From: Streptomyces hokutonensis
GTDB taxonomy: Bacteria; Actinomycetota; Actinomycetes; Streptomycetales; Streptomycetaceae
Assembly (NCBI RefSeq): GCF_000376565.1
Contig: NZ_BARG01000063.1
Coordinates: forward strand, 1-64,000
Direction of reading: 5' to 3'
Length of the DNA: 64,000 nucleotides
In this document: piece after piece, positions 35,120-47,727 of the stretch
Position numbering within the stretch: the first letter of the stretch is position 1
Layout of the letters: every line of letters begins with the position of its first letter
The notes under the pieces: generated by a model
Databases searched by the model: none
What the model saw: the letters and a program-made list of their open reading frames with translations, nothing else
Told to the model about the DNA's origin: nothing
Position numbers and translations under genes: made by a program

Positions 35120-35836
35120 TCAACGGTCCAGGTGTTTGCGCAAACCCTTGTCGACCTTGCGCTGGACCCGATCGAGAATGTCCGCGACGAGCTTGCCGCG
35201 CTTGGGTTTTGCCTCGATGTTTCCTAGTACGGCCCACCCGTCGACGTAGATCACGGGCGCGTCCGGCTCCAGCGAGTCCAGCGTGTCCACCTCGAAGTTG
35301 CCCAGGACACCACCGCCGGTGCCGCGCAGCGACACGTTCTCCGGGACGCGGATCTCCACGTTGCCGAACACCGAGACCGCCTTGATGACGACCTGCTGGT
35401 ACTCGAAGATCGCCTCGCTGAGGTCGATCTCGACACTGCCGAACACGGCGTACGCGTGCATGCGGCGGCCGGCGCGCCAGCGGCCCTTGCGCATGGCGGA
35501 GCTGAACACCGCCACCACGTTCTCGTCGGCCTCGGCCGGGATCGCGCCCTCCGTCGGACGGTTCGGCGCGGGGCTGTACGACGCGGCCGTCGCCCGGTGC
35601 CCATGGGCGGCCGGCAGATCCTGGATGAAGACCTCCAGCTCACCGACCGTCTTGGCGCTCAGCACCCCCTCGACCCGCTCGGCGTGCTCGTCGGCGCTCA
35701 GCCGCCCCTCGGCCAGGGCGTCGCGCAGGATGTCGGCGATGCGGTCACGGTCGGCGTCCGAGGCGCGCAGCGCGGAGGCGGCGGGCGCGGGCTGCGGGGC
35801 CGTGGGCGCGGATGCGGGCTGCTTCTGAAGGTCCAC
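35120..35836 (-). CDS. DUF1707 and LiaF-like cell-wall stress domain protein
   Basis: A 238-residue protein. The DUF1707 helix pair (L-R-A-S-D-A-D-R-D-R-I-A) is at ~25-70, followed by a linker and a C-terminal right-handed beta-helix (S-V-E-I-D-L-S-E-A, N-V-E-I-R-V-P, G-N-F-E-V-D-T-L-D) of the LiaF/'cell wall-active antibiotics response' type. DUF1707 proteins are common actinobacterial envelope-stress partners. No signal peptide is evident. It is divergent from the class I fumarase gene. Confidence 0.85.
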   Translation of the reverse strand: MDLQKQPASAPTAPQPAPAASALRASDADRDRIADILRDALAEGRLSADEHAERVEGVLSAKTVGELEVFIQDLPAAHGHRATAASYSPAPNRPTEGAIPAEADENVVAVFSSAMRKGRWRAGRRMHAYAVFGSVEIDLSEAIFEYQQVVIKAVSVFGNVEIRVPENVSLRGTGGGVLGNFEVDTLDSLEPDAPVIYVDGWAVLGNIEAKPKRGKLVADILDRVQRKVDKGLRKHLDR

Positions 35837-36003
35837 GACAGCAGAGTACCGAAACGCGATAGATCGCGACTAGGGGTGTGGACAACGTCGGCGTGGCGAA
35901 CTGAGCCTTACCTCACAAGCTCGCTGTCAGCGGCAGGTTCTACGCTGGTGAGCGCCCGCCAGTGTCGGCGGGCGGCCGTCTGTCGAGTGAGGAATGGGCT
36001 GCG

Positions 36004-37671
<1,668 letters not shown>

Positions 37672-37700
37672 TGCGTGCGGGGTGGCAGGGGGTGGTTTTT

Positions 37701-37798
37701 CGCCCCCGCCGCCCCTACCCGTCCCGTCCTCCAGGGGCTCCGCCCCCGGACCCCCGGTCGGCCTGGACGGCCTCGTCCTCAAACGCCGGACGGGCTGA
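37701..37798 (+). repeat. Streptomyces dispersed extragenic repeat
   Basis: A segment with paired GC motifs (GGGGCTCCGCCCCCGG and CCTCGTCCTCAAACGCCGG, then ACGGGCTGA) identical in style to the short repeat found many times between genes of Streptomyces chromosomes. It lies after the class I fumarase stop and probably serves as a terminator or is a neutral mobile remnant. Confidence 0.65.
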
Positions 37799-37935
37799 TT
37801 TTGTCCCGCTGCACAGGATGTCGTCCCGCTTTGTCCCAGGGATGAACGGGACGGCATCTTCACCCCTTTCGCCGGAAACGCTCCGTACCGACAGGATCAC
37901 ACCCCGTGATCCCGCTCGACTCGGAGGAACCCCCC

Positions 37936-38298
37936 ATGATCCGACGCACTCTGCGCAACGGTCTTGTGGCCGCGCTCGCAGCCGTCGCTCTCTTCCCCGC
38001 GGCAGCCGTCGCCGCCCCGGCCGGCCACTCGGCGCCGCACCCCACCCGGCACCACGTCGCCGCCCACGCCTGGGGCAGTGTCACGACCCGCCACTACACC
38101 CGTCTGAACGTGCGCTCGGGCCCCGGCACCGGCTACCGGATCGTCGGGACGCGTCCGGTCGGGCGGGTGCTGCCCATCGTCTGCAAGACGCGCGGTTCCG
38201 GTGTCTTCGGCAACCACCGCTGGTACAAGCTCCCGCACCACGAGGGCTACGTCTCCGCGCACTACGTCCGCAACCACAGCGCCGTCCACTGGTGCTGA
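37936..38298 (+). CDS. Small secreted SH3-domain protein
   Basis: A 120-residue exported protein. The signal peptide (L-V-A-A-L-A-A-V-A-L-F-P-A-A-A-V-A-A) is followed by a His-rich spacer and one bacterial SH3 domain (L-N-V-R-S-G-P-G-T-G-Y-R-I-V-G-T, then G-Y-V-S-A-H-Y-V). Two Cys could form a disulfide. It likely binds cell-wall peptides, as in many streptomycete SH3 proteins. ATG 37936 has GGAGG 8 bases upstream. A strong hairpin follows. Confidence 0.85.
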   Translation: MIRRTLRNGLVAALAAVALFPAAAVAAPAGHSAPHPTRHHVAAHAWGSVTTRHYTRLNVRSGPGTGYRIVGTRPVGRVLPIVCKTRGSGVFGNHRWYKLPHHEGYVSAHYVRNHSAVHWC

Positions 38299-38315
38299 CG
38301 CTCGGCTGACCGACT

Positions 38316-38359
38316 GCGCCACCCGACGGGACGGTCCCGTACGTCCCGTCGGGTGGCGC
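38316..38359 (+). terminator. Perfect 18-bp hairpin terminator
   Basis: Arms at 38316-38333 (GCGCCACCCGACGGGACG) and 38342-38359 pair perfectly across an 8-base loop. It terminates the SH3-protein gene. Confidence 0.85.
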
Positions 38360-38441
38360 CAGGTCAACACCCCTTCATAATCCGGCATATTCGGGGCGAT
38401 CCGGGTGTGGCCCCGCACCGCCCCCGGGAAGGGAAGGCCAT

Positions 38442-39161
38442 GTGACGGTCGAGAGACAGCGGCTCCTGGCGGAACTCCACCTCCTCAAGCGGCGGACCGG
38501 GCTGAGCCTGGCCGCGCTGGCCTCCGTCACGCCGTACAGCAAGTCGACCTGGCACCGTTATCTGAACGGCGACCAGTTCCCGCCACGCGCCGCAGTCGAG
38601 GCGCTCACCCGGCTCGCGGGAACCGACCCCGGCACGCTGCTCGCCCTGTGGGACACGGCCACCCGGGAGCAGTCCAGGCCCATCCAACCTCCCGTACCGC
38701 CCGTACGCCCCCGTCGGCTGCGCGCCCCCGCCCGCGCCCTCGTCGCCCTCGCCGCGATGGCCGCCACCGTGGCGGTCACCGCCGGTGCCGCCGACGTCCT
38801 CGACCGCGACACGGACCAGGCGGCCTTCTCCTGCCGTGCCGGTAGCTGTCAGGGGGAGCTGCCGTCCACCGGGACGTGCGCCCGGGACGCCCGTACGGAG
38901 AGTGTCGTCGCGCGGGCCGCCCAGGTCGTACGGCTCCGGTACTCGCCGTCCTGCGCGACCGTCTGGTCCGAGGTGCGCACCCGGGTCGGCGGGGCGCGGG
39001 AGATCTCGGTCAGGTCGGGGCGGGACGAGCTGTCCGCCGAGTACTCGGGCGACCGCTCGGACGGCTACAGCAGCCCGATGCTGGCCGCCGCCGACCCGCG
39101 CGGGGCACAGGCGTGCGCGGAGGTGGCCGGAAAGCCCGTCTGCACGGTCCCGGCCCGCTGA
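38442..39161 (+). CDS. HTH-containing membrane protein with DUF2690 domain
   Basis: A 239-residue protein. The N-terminal XRE-like helix-turn-helix (L-L-K-R-R-T-G-L-S-L-A-A-L-A-S, with S-T-W-H-R-Y-L-N-G) is followed by a Pro-rich linker. A membrane helix (A-L-V-A-L-A-A-M-A-A-T-V-A-V-T) precedes an outer DUF2690 domain with paired Cys (C-R-A-G-S-C-Q-G and C-A-R-D). Such proteins are widespread in streptomycetes with unknown role, perhaps coupling surface state to transcription. GTG 38442 has GGGAAGG before it. Confidence 0.8.
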   Translation: MTVERQRLLAELHLLKRRTGLSLAALASVTPYSKSTWHRYLNGDQFPPRAAVEALTRLAGTDPGTLLALWDTATREQSRPIQPPVPPVRPRRLRAPARALVALAAMAATVAVTAGAADVLDRDTDQAAFSCRAGSCQGELPSTGTCARDARTESVVARAAQVVRLRYSPSCATVWSEVRTRVGGAREISVRSGRDELSAEYSGDRSDGYSSPMLAAADPRGAQACAEVAGKPVCTVPAR

Positions 39162-39198
39162 CCCGGAACATCCCCGCCCTCCCGGTCGATATACAGGT

Positions 39199-40584
<1,386 letters not shown>

Positions 40585-40656
40585 CCAATTGTCGCCATGG
40601 CGTGAACCGTGACGCGCGCCGCAGCGTCGTATGCCCGGGGCACCTAATATCTGTTC

Positions 40657-41349
40657 ATGGCAGACGGTGGAGCGGTGAGAGCGGTGGAAGCGGGTACGTC
40701 TACGGCCTTCTGGGCGCCCGGGAGTCAGATCCTGTGGCGTTATCGGGAGAACGCCGGACCGCGCTTCCACATCGCCCGCCCCGTCACGGTCGTGCGCGAC
40801 GACGAGGAGCTGCTCGCCGTCTGGATGGCGCCCGGCACCGAGTGCGTGAAGCCGGTGCTCGCGGATGGGACGTCCGTGCACGGGGAACCGCTGGAGACCC
40901 GGTACACCAAGCCGCGCACGGTTCAGTTGGACCGCTGGTTCGGGACGGGCGTGCTGAAGCTGGCGCGGCCCGGTGAGCCGTGGTCGGTGTGGCTGTTCTG
41001 GGAGCCGGGATGGCGGTTCAAGAACTGGTACGTGAACCTTGAGGAACCGCTGGCCCGTTGGGCCGGCGGGGTCGACTCCGAGGACCACTTCCTGGACATC
41101 ACCGTGGATCCGGACCGGAGTTGGGAATGGCGTGACGAGGACGAGTTCGCGCAGGCCCAGCGGGACGGACTGATGGATCCCCAACTCGCCGAGCGGGTAC
41201 GGAAAGCGGGCTGGTCGGCGGTGGAAGTGATCCGCGCCTGGGGCTCCCCGTTCGCGGACGGCTGGCAGCACTGGCGCCCGGATCCGTCCTGGGCTGTACC
41301 TTCACTTCCGGAGGACTGGGACCGCACCCCCGCGCACATGTCCACATGA
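40657..41349 (+). CDS. DUF402 domain protein
   Basis: A 230-residue cytoplasmic protein with a DUF402 beta-barrel: I-L-W-R-Y-R-E-N, then W-F-G-T-G-V-L, and W-F/W-L-F-W-E-P-G-W-R-F-K-N-W-Y-V-N-L. The late motif D-H-F-L-D-I-T-V-D-P-D-R-S-W-E-W-R-D carries the conserved acidic residues of the family. Characterised DUF402 proteins include a nucleoside-diphosphate phosphatase and ribonuclease-linked proteins, so phosphate-ester hydrolysis is plausible. It stands alone. Confidence 0.82.
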   Translation: MADGGAVRAVEAGTSTAFWAPGSQILWRYRENAGPRFHIARPVTVVRDDEELLAVWMAPGTECVKPVLADGTSVHGEPLETRYTKPRTVQLDRWFGTGVLKLARPGEPWSVWLFWEPGWRFKNWYVNLEEPLARWAGGVDSEDHFLDITVDPDRSWEWRDEDEFAQAQRDGLMDPQLAERVRKAGWSAVEVIRAWGSPFADGWQHWRPDPSWAVPSLPEDWDRTPAHMST

Positions 41350-41463
41350 GACCCTTGATGCGCCCCCGGTGCGCAACCGTAGGATCGTCCTCCGCAAGGG
41401 CACCGCGACAACTCCCGGCGCATGCACCGGGACTGACCAGATGTCACCGAGGGGCGGCAGGAC

Positions 41464-41655
41464 GTGAGCGAGGGGTACGAGGGCAACACCGGCGACACCG
41501 GTCCTGAGGGCCGCCGGTCCACCGGTGGCACAGGAACAGCCTCTGACCACGCGGGAATTCCGTTCCTGGGGCACGTATTCCGGGTATCGGCATTTCGGCG
41601 GGACGAACCGTACGTACAGCGTGCGGTCCCGGACGGACGGATTCGACACGCGTGA
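41464..41655 (+). CDS. Possible 63-residue hypothetical protein upstream of the SpoIIE phosphatase
   Basis: A GTG-started small ORF whose stop overlaps the phosphatase GTG start by 4 bases. The product is Gly/Thr/Glu-rich at its N-terminus (G-N-T-G-D-T-G-P-E-G) and has no recognised domain. The overlap suggests coupling, but codon bias is not decisive and it may be a chance ORF. Confidence 0.3.
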   Translation: MSEGYEGNTGDTGPEGRRSTGGTGTASDHAGIPFLGHVFRVSAFRRDEPYVQRAVPDGRIRHA

Positions 41656-43748
41656 CGGAGCACCCCACCTCCTTCGAGCGCCCACAGGGCGCCGACCCCA
41701 CGGACCCCCGTGGGGCGCTTCTGCGTACCTCGACGCCGCCGCCCAGGCCGTCCGGTGCCCCGGCCTTACCGGCTCAGGCACGCACCGGTGAGCCGTCCTC
41801 GGCGCCGGGTACGAGCACGTCCCGCGCCAAGGGGAAGGACCCGGCAGGTACCCCTGTGAAGCCCGACACCGCAGGTGGCTCCGAGCACTCCCAGCCCTCG
41901 GCCGCCGAACCCGACGCCCACCGCCCGCGTCCCGCGCCCGAGTCCATCCCGGCCCAGCCGGGGGTCGGCGAGGTCCCCGACGCCGCCGCCAAGGAGCGCC
42001 GTACGGGCCAGGGGCTGCCTCCGGGCGGTCCCATGCCGATGCGGCGGGACGGGGACCGGCTGCGCTTCGTGGGCGCCGCGACCCGGCGGATCGCGCGCGG
42101 CATCGACCTGGACGAGATCGTGATGGGGCTGTGCCGGGCGACCGTGCCGACCTTCTCGGACGCGATCCTGGTCTATCTGCGCGACCCGCTGCCCGTCGGC
42201 GACGAGCGGCCCACGGGTCCCGTCGTGCTGCGGTTGCGCCGCACCGACCGGATCCCGGAGGAGCGGGACACGGAGAACGGCTTCATGCCCGCGCTCCAGC
42301 CCGAGCAGCCGTCCGAACTCTCGGCGGTCACCGCCGAGTTGTGCGAGGTCAGGCCCGGCGGCGCGCTGAACGAGGTGCTGCGGGGCGTACGTCCCGTCTT
42401 CGCCGACTCCCCGGCCGCCCGCGCCGCGCTGCCCGAACTGCTCGGCGAGGGCGGCGAGTTGATCGTCCCGGCCGGACAGCGCGCGATCCTCGCACCGCTG
42501 CGCGGCCGGCGCCGGGTGATCGGCGCGGCGCTCTTCCTGCGCCGCCCCGAGCGCATGGCGTTCGAGGCCGACGACCTCCTGGTCGCCGCCCAGCTCGCCA
42601 CGCACAGCGCCCTGGGCATCGACAAGGCGGTGCTCTACGGCCGTGAGGCGTACATCGCCGACGAGCTGCAGCGCACCATGCTCCCCGAGACCCTGCCGCG
42701 CCCCACCGGCGTGCGGCTGGCCTCGCGCTACCTTCCGGCCGCCGAGACGGCCCGGGTGGGCGGCGACTGGTACGACGCGATCCCGCTGCCCGGCAGCCGG
42801 GTCGCCCTGGTCGTCGGCGACGTCATGGGGCATTCCATGACATCGGCCGCGATCATGGGCCAACTCCGCACCACCGCACAGACGTTGGCGGGCCTGGACC
42901 TGCCCCCGCAGGAGGTCCTGCACCACCTCGACGAACAGGCCCAGCGGCTGGGCACCGACCGCATGGCGACCTGCCTCTACGCGGTCTACGACCCGGTCTC
43001 GCACCGCATCACCATCGCCAACGCGGGCCATCCGCCGCCGGTGCTGCTGCACCTCGGCGGCCGGGCCGAGGTACTGCGGGTGCCGCCCGGCGCCCCGATC
43101 GGGGTCGGCGGCGTCGACTTCGAGGCCGTGGAGCTGGACGCGCCCGCCGGGGCGACGCTGCTCCTGTACACGGACGGGCTGGTCGAGTCGCGTCTCAGGG
43201 ACGTCTGGACCGGGATAGAGCAGCTGCGCGAGAAGCTGGCCGCGGTCGCGCAGCTCACCGGGCCGGACCATCCGCCGCCCCTGGAAGCCCTGTGCGACGA
43301 GGTGCTCGACATGCTCGGCCCGGGCGACCGGGACGACGACATCGCGCTGCTCGCCGCCCGCTTCGACGGGATCGCGCCGAGCGACGTGGCGTACTGGTTC
43401 CTCGATCCGGAGGACTCGGCGCCCGGCCAGGCCCGTCGGCTGGCCCGGCGGGCGCTGGCCCGCTGGGGCATGGAGGACATGAGCGACTCGGTGGAGCTGC
43501 TGGTCAGCGAGGTGGTGACGAACGCCGTGCGGTACGCCTCGCGGCCGGTCACGCTCCGGCTGCTGCGGACCGACGTGCTGCGCTGCGAGGTCGGCGACGA
43601 CGTGCCCCAGCTGCCCAGGCTGCGGCAGGCGCGGGCCACGGACGAGGGCGGACGAGGGCTCTACCTGGTCAACAAACTGGCCCGTCGGTGGGGAGCGACC
43701 CGGCTCAGCACCGGAAAGGTGGTCTGGTTCGAACTGAACCGGAATTAG
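41652..43748 (+). CDS. SpoIIE-family PP2C phosphatase with GAF and HATPase_c domains
   Basis: A 698-residue signalling protein. Residues 1-130 are disordered and Pro/Ala-rich. A GAF-like domain follows (~140-320, starting L-R-F-V-G-A-A-T-R-R-I-A-R-G-I). The PP2C/SpoIIE phosphatase at ~330-570 has metal motifs R-V-G-G-D-W-Y-D and V-G-D-V-M-G-H, and G-D-R-D-D-D-I-A-L-L. The C-terminal GHKL domain has E-V-V-T-N-A-V-R-Y-A and D-E-G-G-R-G-L-Y-L-V. It can dephosphorylate anti-sigma-antagonists and phosphorylate them through the RsbW-like end, as in SigB-type partner switching. No cognate sigma or antagonist gene lies nearby. Confidence 0.88.
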   Translation: MTEHPTSFERPQGADPTDPRGALLRTSTPPPRPSGAPALPAQARTGEPSSAPGTSTSRAKGKDPAGTPVKPDTAGGSEHSQPSAAEPDAHRPRPAPESIPAQPGVGEVPDAAAKERRTGQGLPPGGPMPMRRDGDRLRFVGAATRRIARGIDLDEIVMGLCRATVPTFSDAILVYLRDPLPVGDERPTGPVVLRLRRTDRIPEERDTENGFMPALQPEQPSELSAVTAELCEVRPGGALNEVLRGVRPVFADSPAARAALPELLGEGGELIVPAGQRAILAPLRGRRRVIGAALFLRRPERMAFEADDLLVAAQLATHSALGIDKAVLYGREAYIADELQRTMLPETLPRPTGVRLASRYLPAAETARVGGDWYDAIPLPGSRVALVVGDVMGHSMTSAAIMGQLRTTAQTLAGLDLPPQEVLHHLDEQAQRLGTDRMATCLYAVYDPVSHRITIANAGHPPPVLLHLGGRAEVLRVPPGAPIGVGGVDFEAVELDAPAGATLLLYTDGLVESRLRDVWTGIEQLREKLAAVAQLTGPDHPPPLEALCDEVLDMLGPGDRDDDIALLAARFDGIAPSDVAYWFLDPEDSAPGQARRLARRALARWGMEDMSDSVELLVSEVVTNAVRYASRPVTLRLLRTDVLRCEVGDDVPQLPRLRQARATDEGGRGLYLVNKLARRWGATRLSTGKVVWFELNRN

Positions 43749-43845
43749 ACCTCGTCCAAAAGTTGCCGAGGTACCAGCGTGGGAGTTGACTGCTGGGGTA
43801 CGCGAAGCGAAAGCGACCTACTTTCTTCCGAACAGGAGGACGCTC

Positions 43846-45303
43846 GTGACGCAGGCACCCCAGCACACTCCGTACACCACGAACAACGTCGGCATCCCGG
43901 TGGAGAGCGACGAACACTCGCTCACCGTCGGACCCGACGGCCCGATCCTGCTCCAGGACCACTACCTCATCGAGAAGATGGCCCAGTTCAACCGGGAGCG
44001 GGTCCCCGAGCGGGTGGTCCACGCCAAGGGCAGCGGCGCGTACGGCTTCTTCGAAGTCACCAACGACGTCAGCCAGTTCACCAAGGCGGATCTCTTCCAG
44101 CCCGGCAAACGCACCGAGATGCTGGCGCGGTTCTCCACCGTGGCCGGTGAGCAGGGCTCGCCCGACACCTGGCGCGACCCGCGCGGCTTCGCCCTCAAGT
44201 TCTATACGGAACACGGCAATTACGACATGGTGGGCAACAACACACCGGTCTTCTTCGTCCGGGACACCATCAAGTTCCAGGACTTCATCCGCTCGCAGAA
44301 ACGCCACCCGGCGACCGGGCTGCGCAGCAACGACATGCAGTGGGACTTCTGGACCCTCTCCCCCGAGTCGGCGCACCAGGTGACCTGGCTGATGGGCGAC
44401 CGGGGCATCCCGAAGACGTACCGCCACATGAACGGCTACAGCTCCCACACCTACATGTGGATCAACGGCGCCGGTGAGCGGTTCTGGGTGAAGTACCACT
44501 TCAAGACCGACCAGGGCATCGAGTACCTCACCCAGGCCGAGGCCGACGAACTGGCCGGGTCCGACGGCGACAAGCACCGCCGGGACCTCTACGAGTCGAT
44601 CGAGTCCGGGAACGCGCCGAGCTGGAGCCTGAAGGTCCAGATCATGCCGTTCGAGGACGCGGCGGACTACCGCTTCAACCCCTTCGACCTCACCAAGGTC
44701 TGGCCGCACGGGGACTATCCGCTGATCGACGTCGGCCGCATGACCCTGAACCGCAACCCGGACGACTACTTCGTCCACATCGAGCAGGCCGCCTTCGAGC
44801 CCTCGAACCTGGTCCCGGGCATCGGCCCCTCCCCGGACAAGATGCTGCTGGGCCGGCTGTTCTCCTACCCGGACACCCACCGGTACCGGATCGGCCCCAA
44901 CTACGCCCAGCTGCCGCCGAATCGACCGCACTCGCAGGTCAACTCCTATGCCAAGGACGGCCCGATGCGGTACGAGGCGTCCAACGCGGCCCGGCCGTAC
45001 GCCCCGAACTCCTACGGCGGACCGGCCGCGGACTACGCGCGGTTCGGCGACCCGGCGAGCTGGCAGACCGCCGGTGAACTGGTCCGCGAGACAACGAAGT
45101 TGCACCGCGAGGACGACGACTTCGGCCAGGCCGGCACGATGGTCCGCGAGGTCCTGGACGACGCGGCCCGCGACCGGCTGGTGTCGAACGTCACCGGCCA
45201 CCTCAAGGCCGACGTGTCCCGCTCGGTCCTCGACCGTGCCCTGCTCTACTGGCGACACGTGGACAAGGCACTCGGCGACCGGATCGCCGCGAACTTCGAG
45301 TAG
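43846..45303 (+). CDS. katA: Monofunctional heme catalase
   Basis: A 485-residue clade-3-size catalase that disproportionates H2O2. The catalytic His is in R-V-V-H-A-K-G-S-G-A-Y-G near 60, the distal Asn in N-N-T-P-V-F-F near 132, and the heme-ligand Tyr in the R-L-F-S-Y-P-D-T-H motif near 340. GTG 43846 has AGGAGG 6 bases before. It is the only peroxide-scavenging enzyme left intact here, since ahpCD beside oxyR is deleted. No CatR/Fur-type regulator is adjacent. A perfect hairpin terminates it. Confidence 0.95.
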   Translation: MTQAPQHTPYTTNNVGIPVESDEHSLTVGPDGPILLQDHYLIEKMAQFNRERVPERVVHAKGSGAYGFFEVTNDVSQFTKADLFQPGKRTEMLARFSTVAGEQGSPDTWRDPRGFALKFYTEHGNYDMVGNNTPVFFVRDTIKFQDFIRSQKRHPATGLRSNDMQWDFWTLSPESAHQVTWLMGDRGIPKTYRHMNGYSSHTYMWINGAGERFWVKYHFKTDQGIEYLTQAEADELAGSDGDKHRRDLYESIESGNAPSWSLKVQIMPFEDAADYRFNPFDLTKVWPHGDYPLIDVGRMTLNRNPDDYFVHIEQAAFEPSNLVPGIGPSPDKMLLGRLFSYPDTHRYRIGPNYAQLPPNRPHSQVNSYAKDGPMRYEASNAARPYAPNSYGGPAADYARFGDPASWQTAGELVRETTKLHREDDDFGQAGTMVREVLDDAARDRLVSNVTGHLKADVSRSVLDRALLYWRHVDKALGDRIAANFE

Positions 45304-45310
45304 CGGTACG

Positions 45311-45349
45311 CGCAAAGGGCGCCCGGCGATGTGCCGGGCGCCCTTTGCG
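45311..45349. terminator. Bidirectional terminator between katA and the PBP gene
   Basis: Arms 45311-45327 and 45333-45349 form a perfect 17-bp stem around GATGT. The two genes are convergent and share it. Confidence 0.85.
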
Positions 45350-45363
45350 TCCGTCAGCCCCGG

Positions 45364-47727
45364 CTACTGGTCGAGCTGGCCGAACGGATTGTCCGTGTTG
45401 TCGTCGCTCGGTGTCGTCGGCGGACTGGTCGTCGGCGTCGGGGTGGGTGTCGGAGTCGGCGTGGGGGTCGGCGTAGGCGTGGGCGACTCCGTCGTCAGGG
45501 TCGGCGAGGGACTCTTCGTCGTCGGCGTGGCGGACGGCGTCGCCGACACGGTCGCGCTCGGGGTGGGCGTGAAGTCCGGCTCGACGGCCGCGCCCTGGTC
45601 GGTCTCCAGGTCGAACTTGCTGTTCGCCTTGGTCACTCCGAACATGTACGTCGCCCAGATCTGCGCCGGGTAGCCACCACCGTTGATACGGCCGCCGCCC
45701 GTGGTGATCAGACCGGTCGCACCGGTCAGCGGGACCTGGGCGCCGCTGCCCTTCTTCTCGCCGAACAGGCCCACCGAGGTGACCAGGTCGGGCGTGTAGC
45801 CGGTGAACCAGGCCGACTTGTTGTTGTCGGACGTACCCGTCTTGCCCGCGACCTGCTGTCCGTCGCGCTTGCTGTTCTCGGCCACCGACACCTTCGCCGT
45901 ACCGTCGTCGACCACACCGGTCAGCACCGAGGACACCGTGTCGGCGGCCTCACGCGGGATGACCTGGGCACCGATCGGGTTCGGCATGGTGACCGTGCGC
46001 GTGTTGTGCGCGACCGACTTGATGATCGCCGGGGTGACCTTCCGGCCGTGGTTGTCGAAGGTGGCGTAGACGCCGGCCATCTCCATCGGACTCGCGCCCA
46101 TGGTGCCCAGGGTCTGCGCCGGTACGGCCTTCAGGTCGCCGGGGTCCATGCCCAGCTGCTCGGCGGTCTTCATCACCTTGTCCATGCCGACGTCGACACC
46201 GAGCTGCGCGAAGACCGAGTTGATCGACTTGTTCATCGCCGTCTGGACGGTGACCTTGCCGTAGTTCTGGTCGTCCTCGTTCTCCGGCGCGAAGGCGATG
46301 GCGCTGCCCACGACCGGACGCTTGCTGGTGCCGTCGTAGAGCGTGTCGGTGGTGATCGTCTTGCCGGACTGCGTCTTGGCCTGGTCGGCCAGGGCCGCGG
46401 CGAGGATCACCGGCTTGAAGGTGGAGGCGGGCTGGTAGTCGGTGCGGGTGGCGTTGTTCGTGAAGTGCTCCGTGTAGCCCACGCCGCCGTACATCGCCAC
46501 GACCCCGCCCGTCTTCGGGTCCACGGACACCGCGCCCGGCTGGACGTTCCCGTCGACCTTGCGCTTCTTGGCGTCGAGCTTGCTGGTCAGCTGGGACTTG
46601 ACGGACTTCTCCAGCTGGGCCTGCTTCTTCTTGTCGATGTTGAGAGTGATCGTCCAGCCGCCCGCGTCGACCAGCGCCTCGGCCTCCTTGGTGTTGGCGG
46701 CCTGGCCACTGGAGATCAGCTGCTTCTCCAGCGCCGCGTTGGCCTCGGTCACCAGGTAGCCGTTCTGCCCCTCCATGCCGGCCTCGGCCTTGGGCGCCTT
46801 GGGGGTCGGGAACGTCATCTTCTGGCGATCGGCGGAGCTCAGCCAGTTCTGCTCGACCATGTTGTCCAGTACGTAGTTCCAGCGCGCCTTCACCAGCCGC
46901 TTGCCGGTGTCGGTGGCTATCGCCCAGTCGTACTGGTTCGGAGCCTGGAGCAGCGCGGCGAGATAGGCGCCCTGCTCGACCGAGAGCTTCCTCGCGTCGA
47001 CCTGGTAGTAGGCCTGCGCGGCGGCCTGGATGCCGTAGGCGCCGCGGCCGTAGTAACTGGTGTTGATGTATCCGGCGAGGATGTAGTCCTTGGACTTCTC
47101 GCGGTCCAGCTTCAGCGAGATGACCAGTTCCTTCAGCTTGCGCGTGACGGTCTGGTCCTGCGTCAGGTAGTAGTTCTTGACGTACTGCTGGGTGATCGTC
47201 GAACCGCCCTGCGCGCCCTTGCCGGACAGCGTGTTGAGCAGACCGCGCGCGGTGCCCTTGAGGTCGACGCCGGCGTCCTTGTAGAAGGTCTTGTTCTCGG
47301 CGGCGACGAAGGTCTCCTGGACGGCCTTCGGGACCTGCGAGAGGTCCACGTTCTCCCGGTTGACCTGGCCCCTGCGGGTCAGGATCGAGCCGTCGCTGTA
47401 CTTGTAGACGTTGCTCTGGAGCTTCGCGGTCGCGTTGCCCGCGGGGATGCTGATCATCATGTAGAGCACGATGAACGCGCCGATGCCGAGCAGGCAGAGG
47501 CCGAGGAACGTGCCGAGGATCTTCTTCCAGGTGAAGAGTCTGCGTATGAAACTCTTACCGCCCTTGGCGCCCTTGCCACTCTTGGCGTCCGTACCGGCCG
47601 AGGCGCTGCCGGCCGGCGCGGTGGCTGTGGCGGTGGCCGTTGCTGTGGCCCCCGACGAGCGGCGGGTCTTGGGCGCAGCGCGGTGGCCACCGCGTTGGCG
47701 CGCTCGTCTCTCTTCCGCTCGTCCCAT
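45364..47727 (-). CDS. Class A penicillin-binding protein (transglycosylase-transpeptidase)
   Basis: A 787-residue bifunctional PBP that polymerises and cross-links peptidoglycan. A cytoplasmic Ala/Thr/Lys-rich head is followed by one membrane helix (I-L-G-T-F-L-G-L-C-L-L-G-I). The GT51 domain has A-A-E-N-K-T-F-Y and Q-G-G-S-T-I-T-Q-Q. The transpeptidase carries S-T-F-K (active Ser), S-I-N and K-T-G. The extracellular tail is S/P-T-P repeats coded by a slippage-prone hexamer array (45415-45500). It is alone on its strand. Confidence 0.93.
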   Translation of the reverse strand: MGRAEERRARQRGGHRAAPKTRRSSGATATATATATAPAGSASAGTDAKSGKGAKGGKSFIRRLFTWKKILGTFLGLCLLGIGAFIVLYMMISIPAGNATAKLQSNVYKYSDGSILTRRGQVNRENVDLSQVPKAVQETFVAAENKTFYKDAGVDLKGTARGLLNTLSGKGAQGGSTITQQYVKNYYLTQDQTVTRKLKELVISLKLDREKSKDYILAGYINTSYYGRGAYGIQAAAQAYYQVDARKLSVEQGAYLAALLQAPNQYDWAIATDTGKRLVKARWNYVLDNMVEQNWLSSADRQKMTFPTPKAPKAEAGMEGQNGYLVTEANAALEKQLISSGQAANTKEAEALVDAGGWTITLNIDKKKQAQLEKSVKSQLTSKLDAKKRKVDGNVQPGAVSVDPKTGGVVAMYGGVGYTEHFTNNATRTDYQPASTFKPVILAAALADQAKTQSGKTITTDTLYDGTSKRPVVGSAIAFAPENEDDQNYGKVTVQTAMNKSINSVFAQLGVDVGMDKVMKTAEQLGMDPGDLKAVPAQTLGTMGASPMEMAGVYATFDNHGRKVTPAIIKSVAHNTRTVTMPNPIGAQVIPREAADTVSSVLTGVVDDGTAKVSVAENSKRDGQQVAGKTGTSDNNKSAWFTGYTPDLVTSVGLFGEKKGSGAQVPLTGATGLITTGGGRINGGGYPAQIWATYMFGVTKANSKFDLETDQGAAVEPDFTPTPSATVSATPSATPTTKSPSPTLTTESPTPTPTPTPTPTPTPTPTTSPPTTPSDDNTDNPFGQLDQ

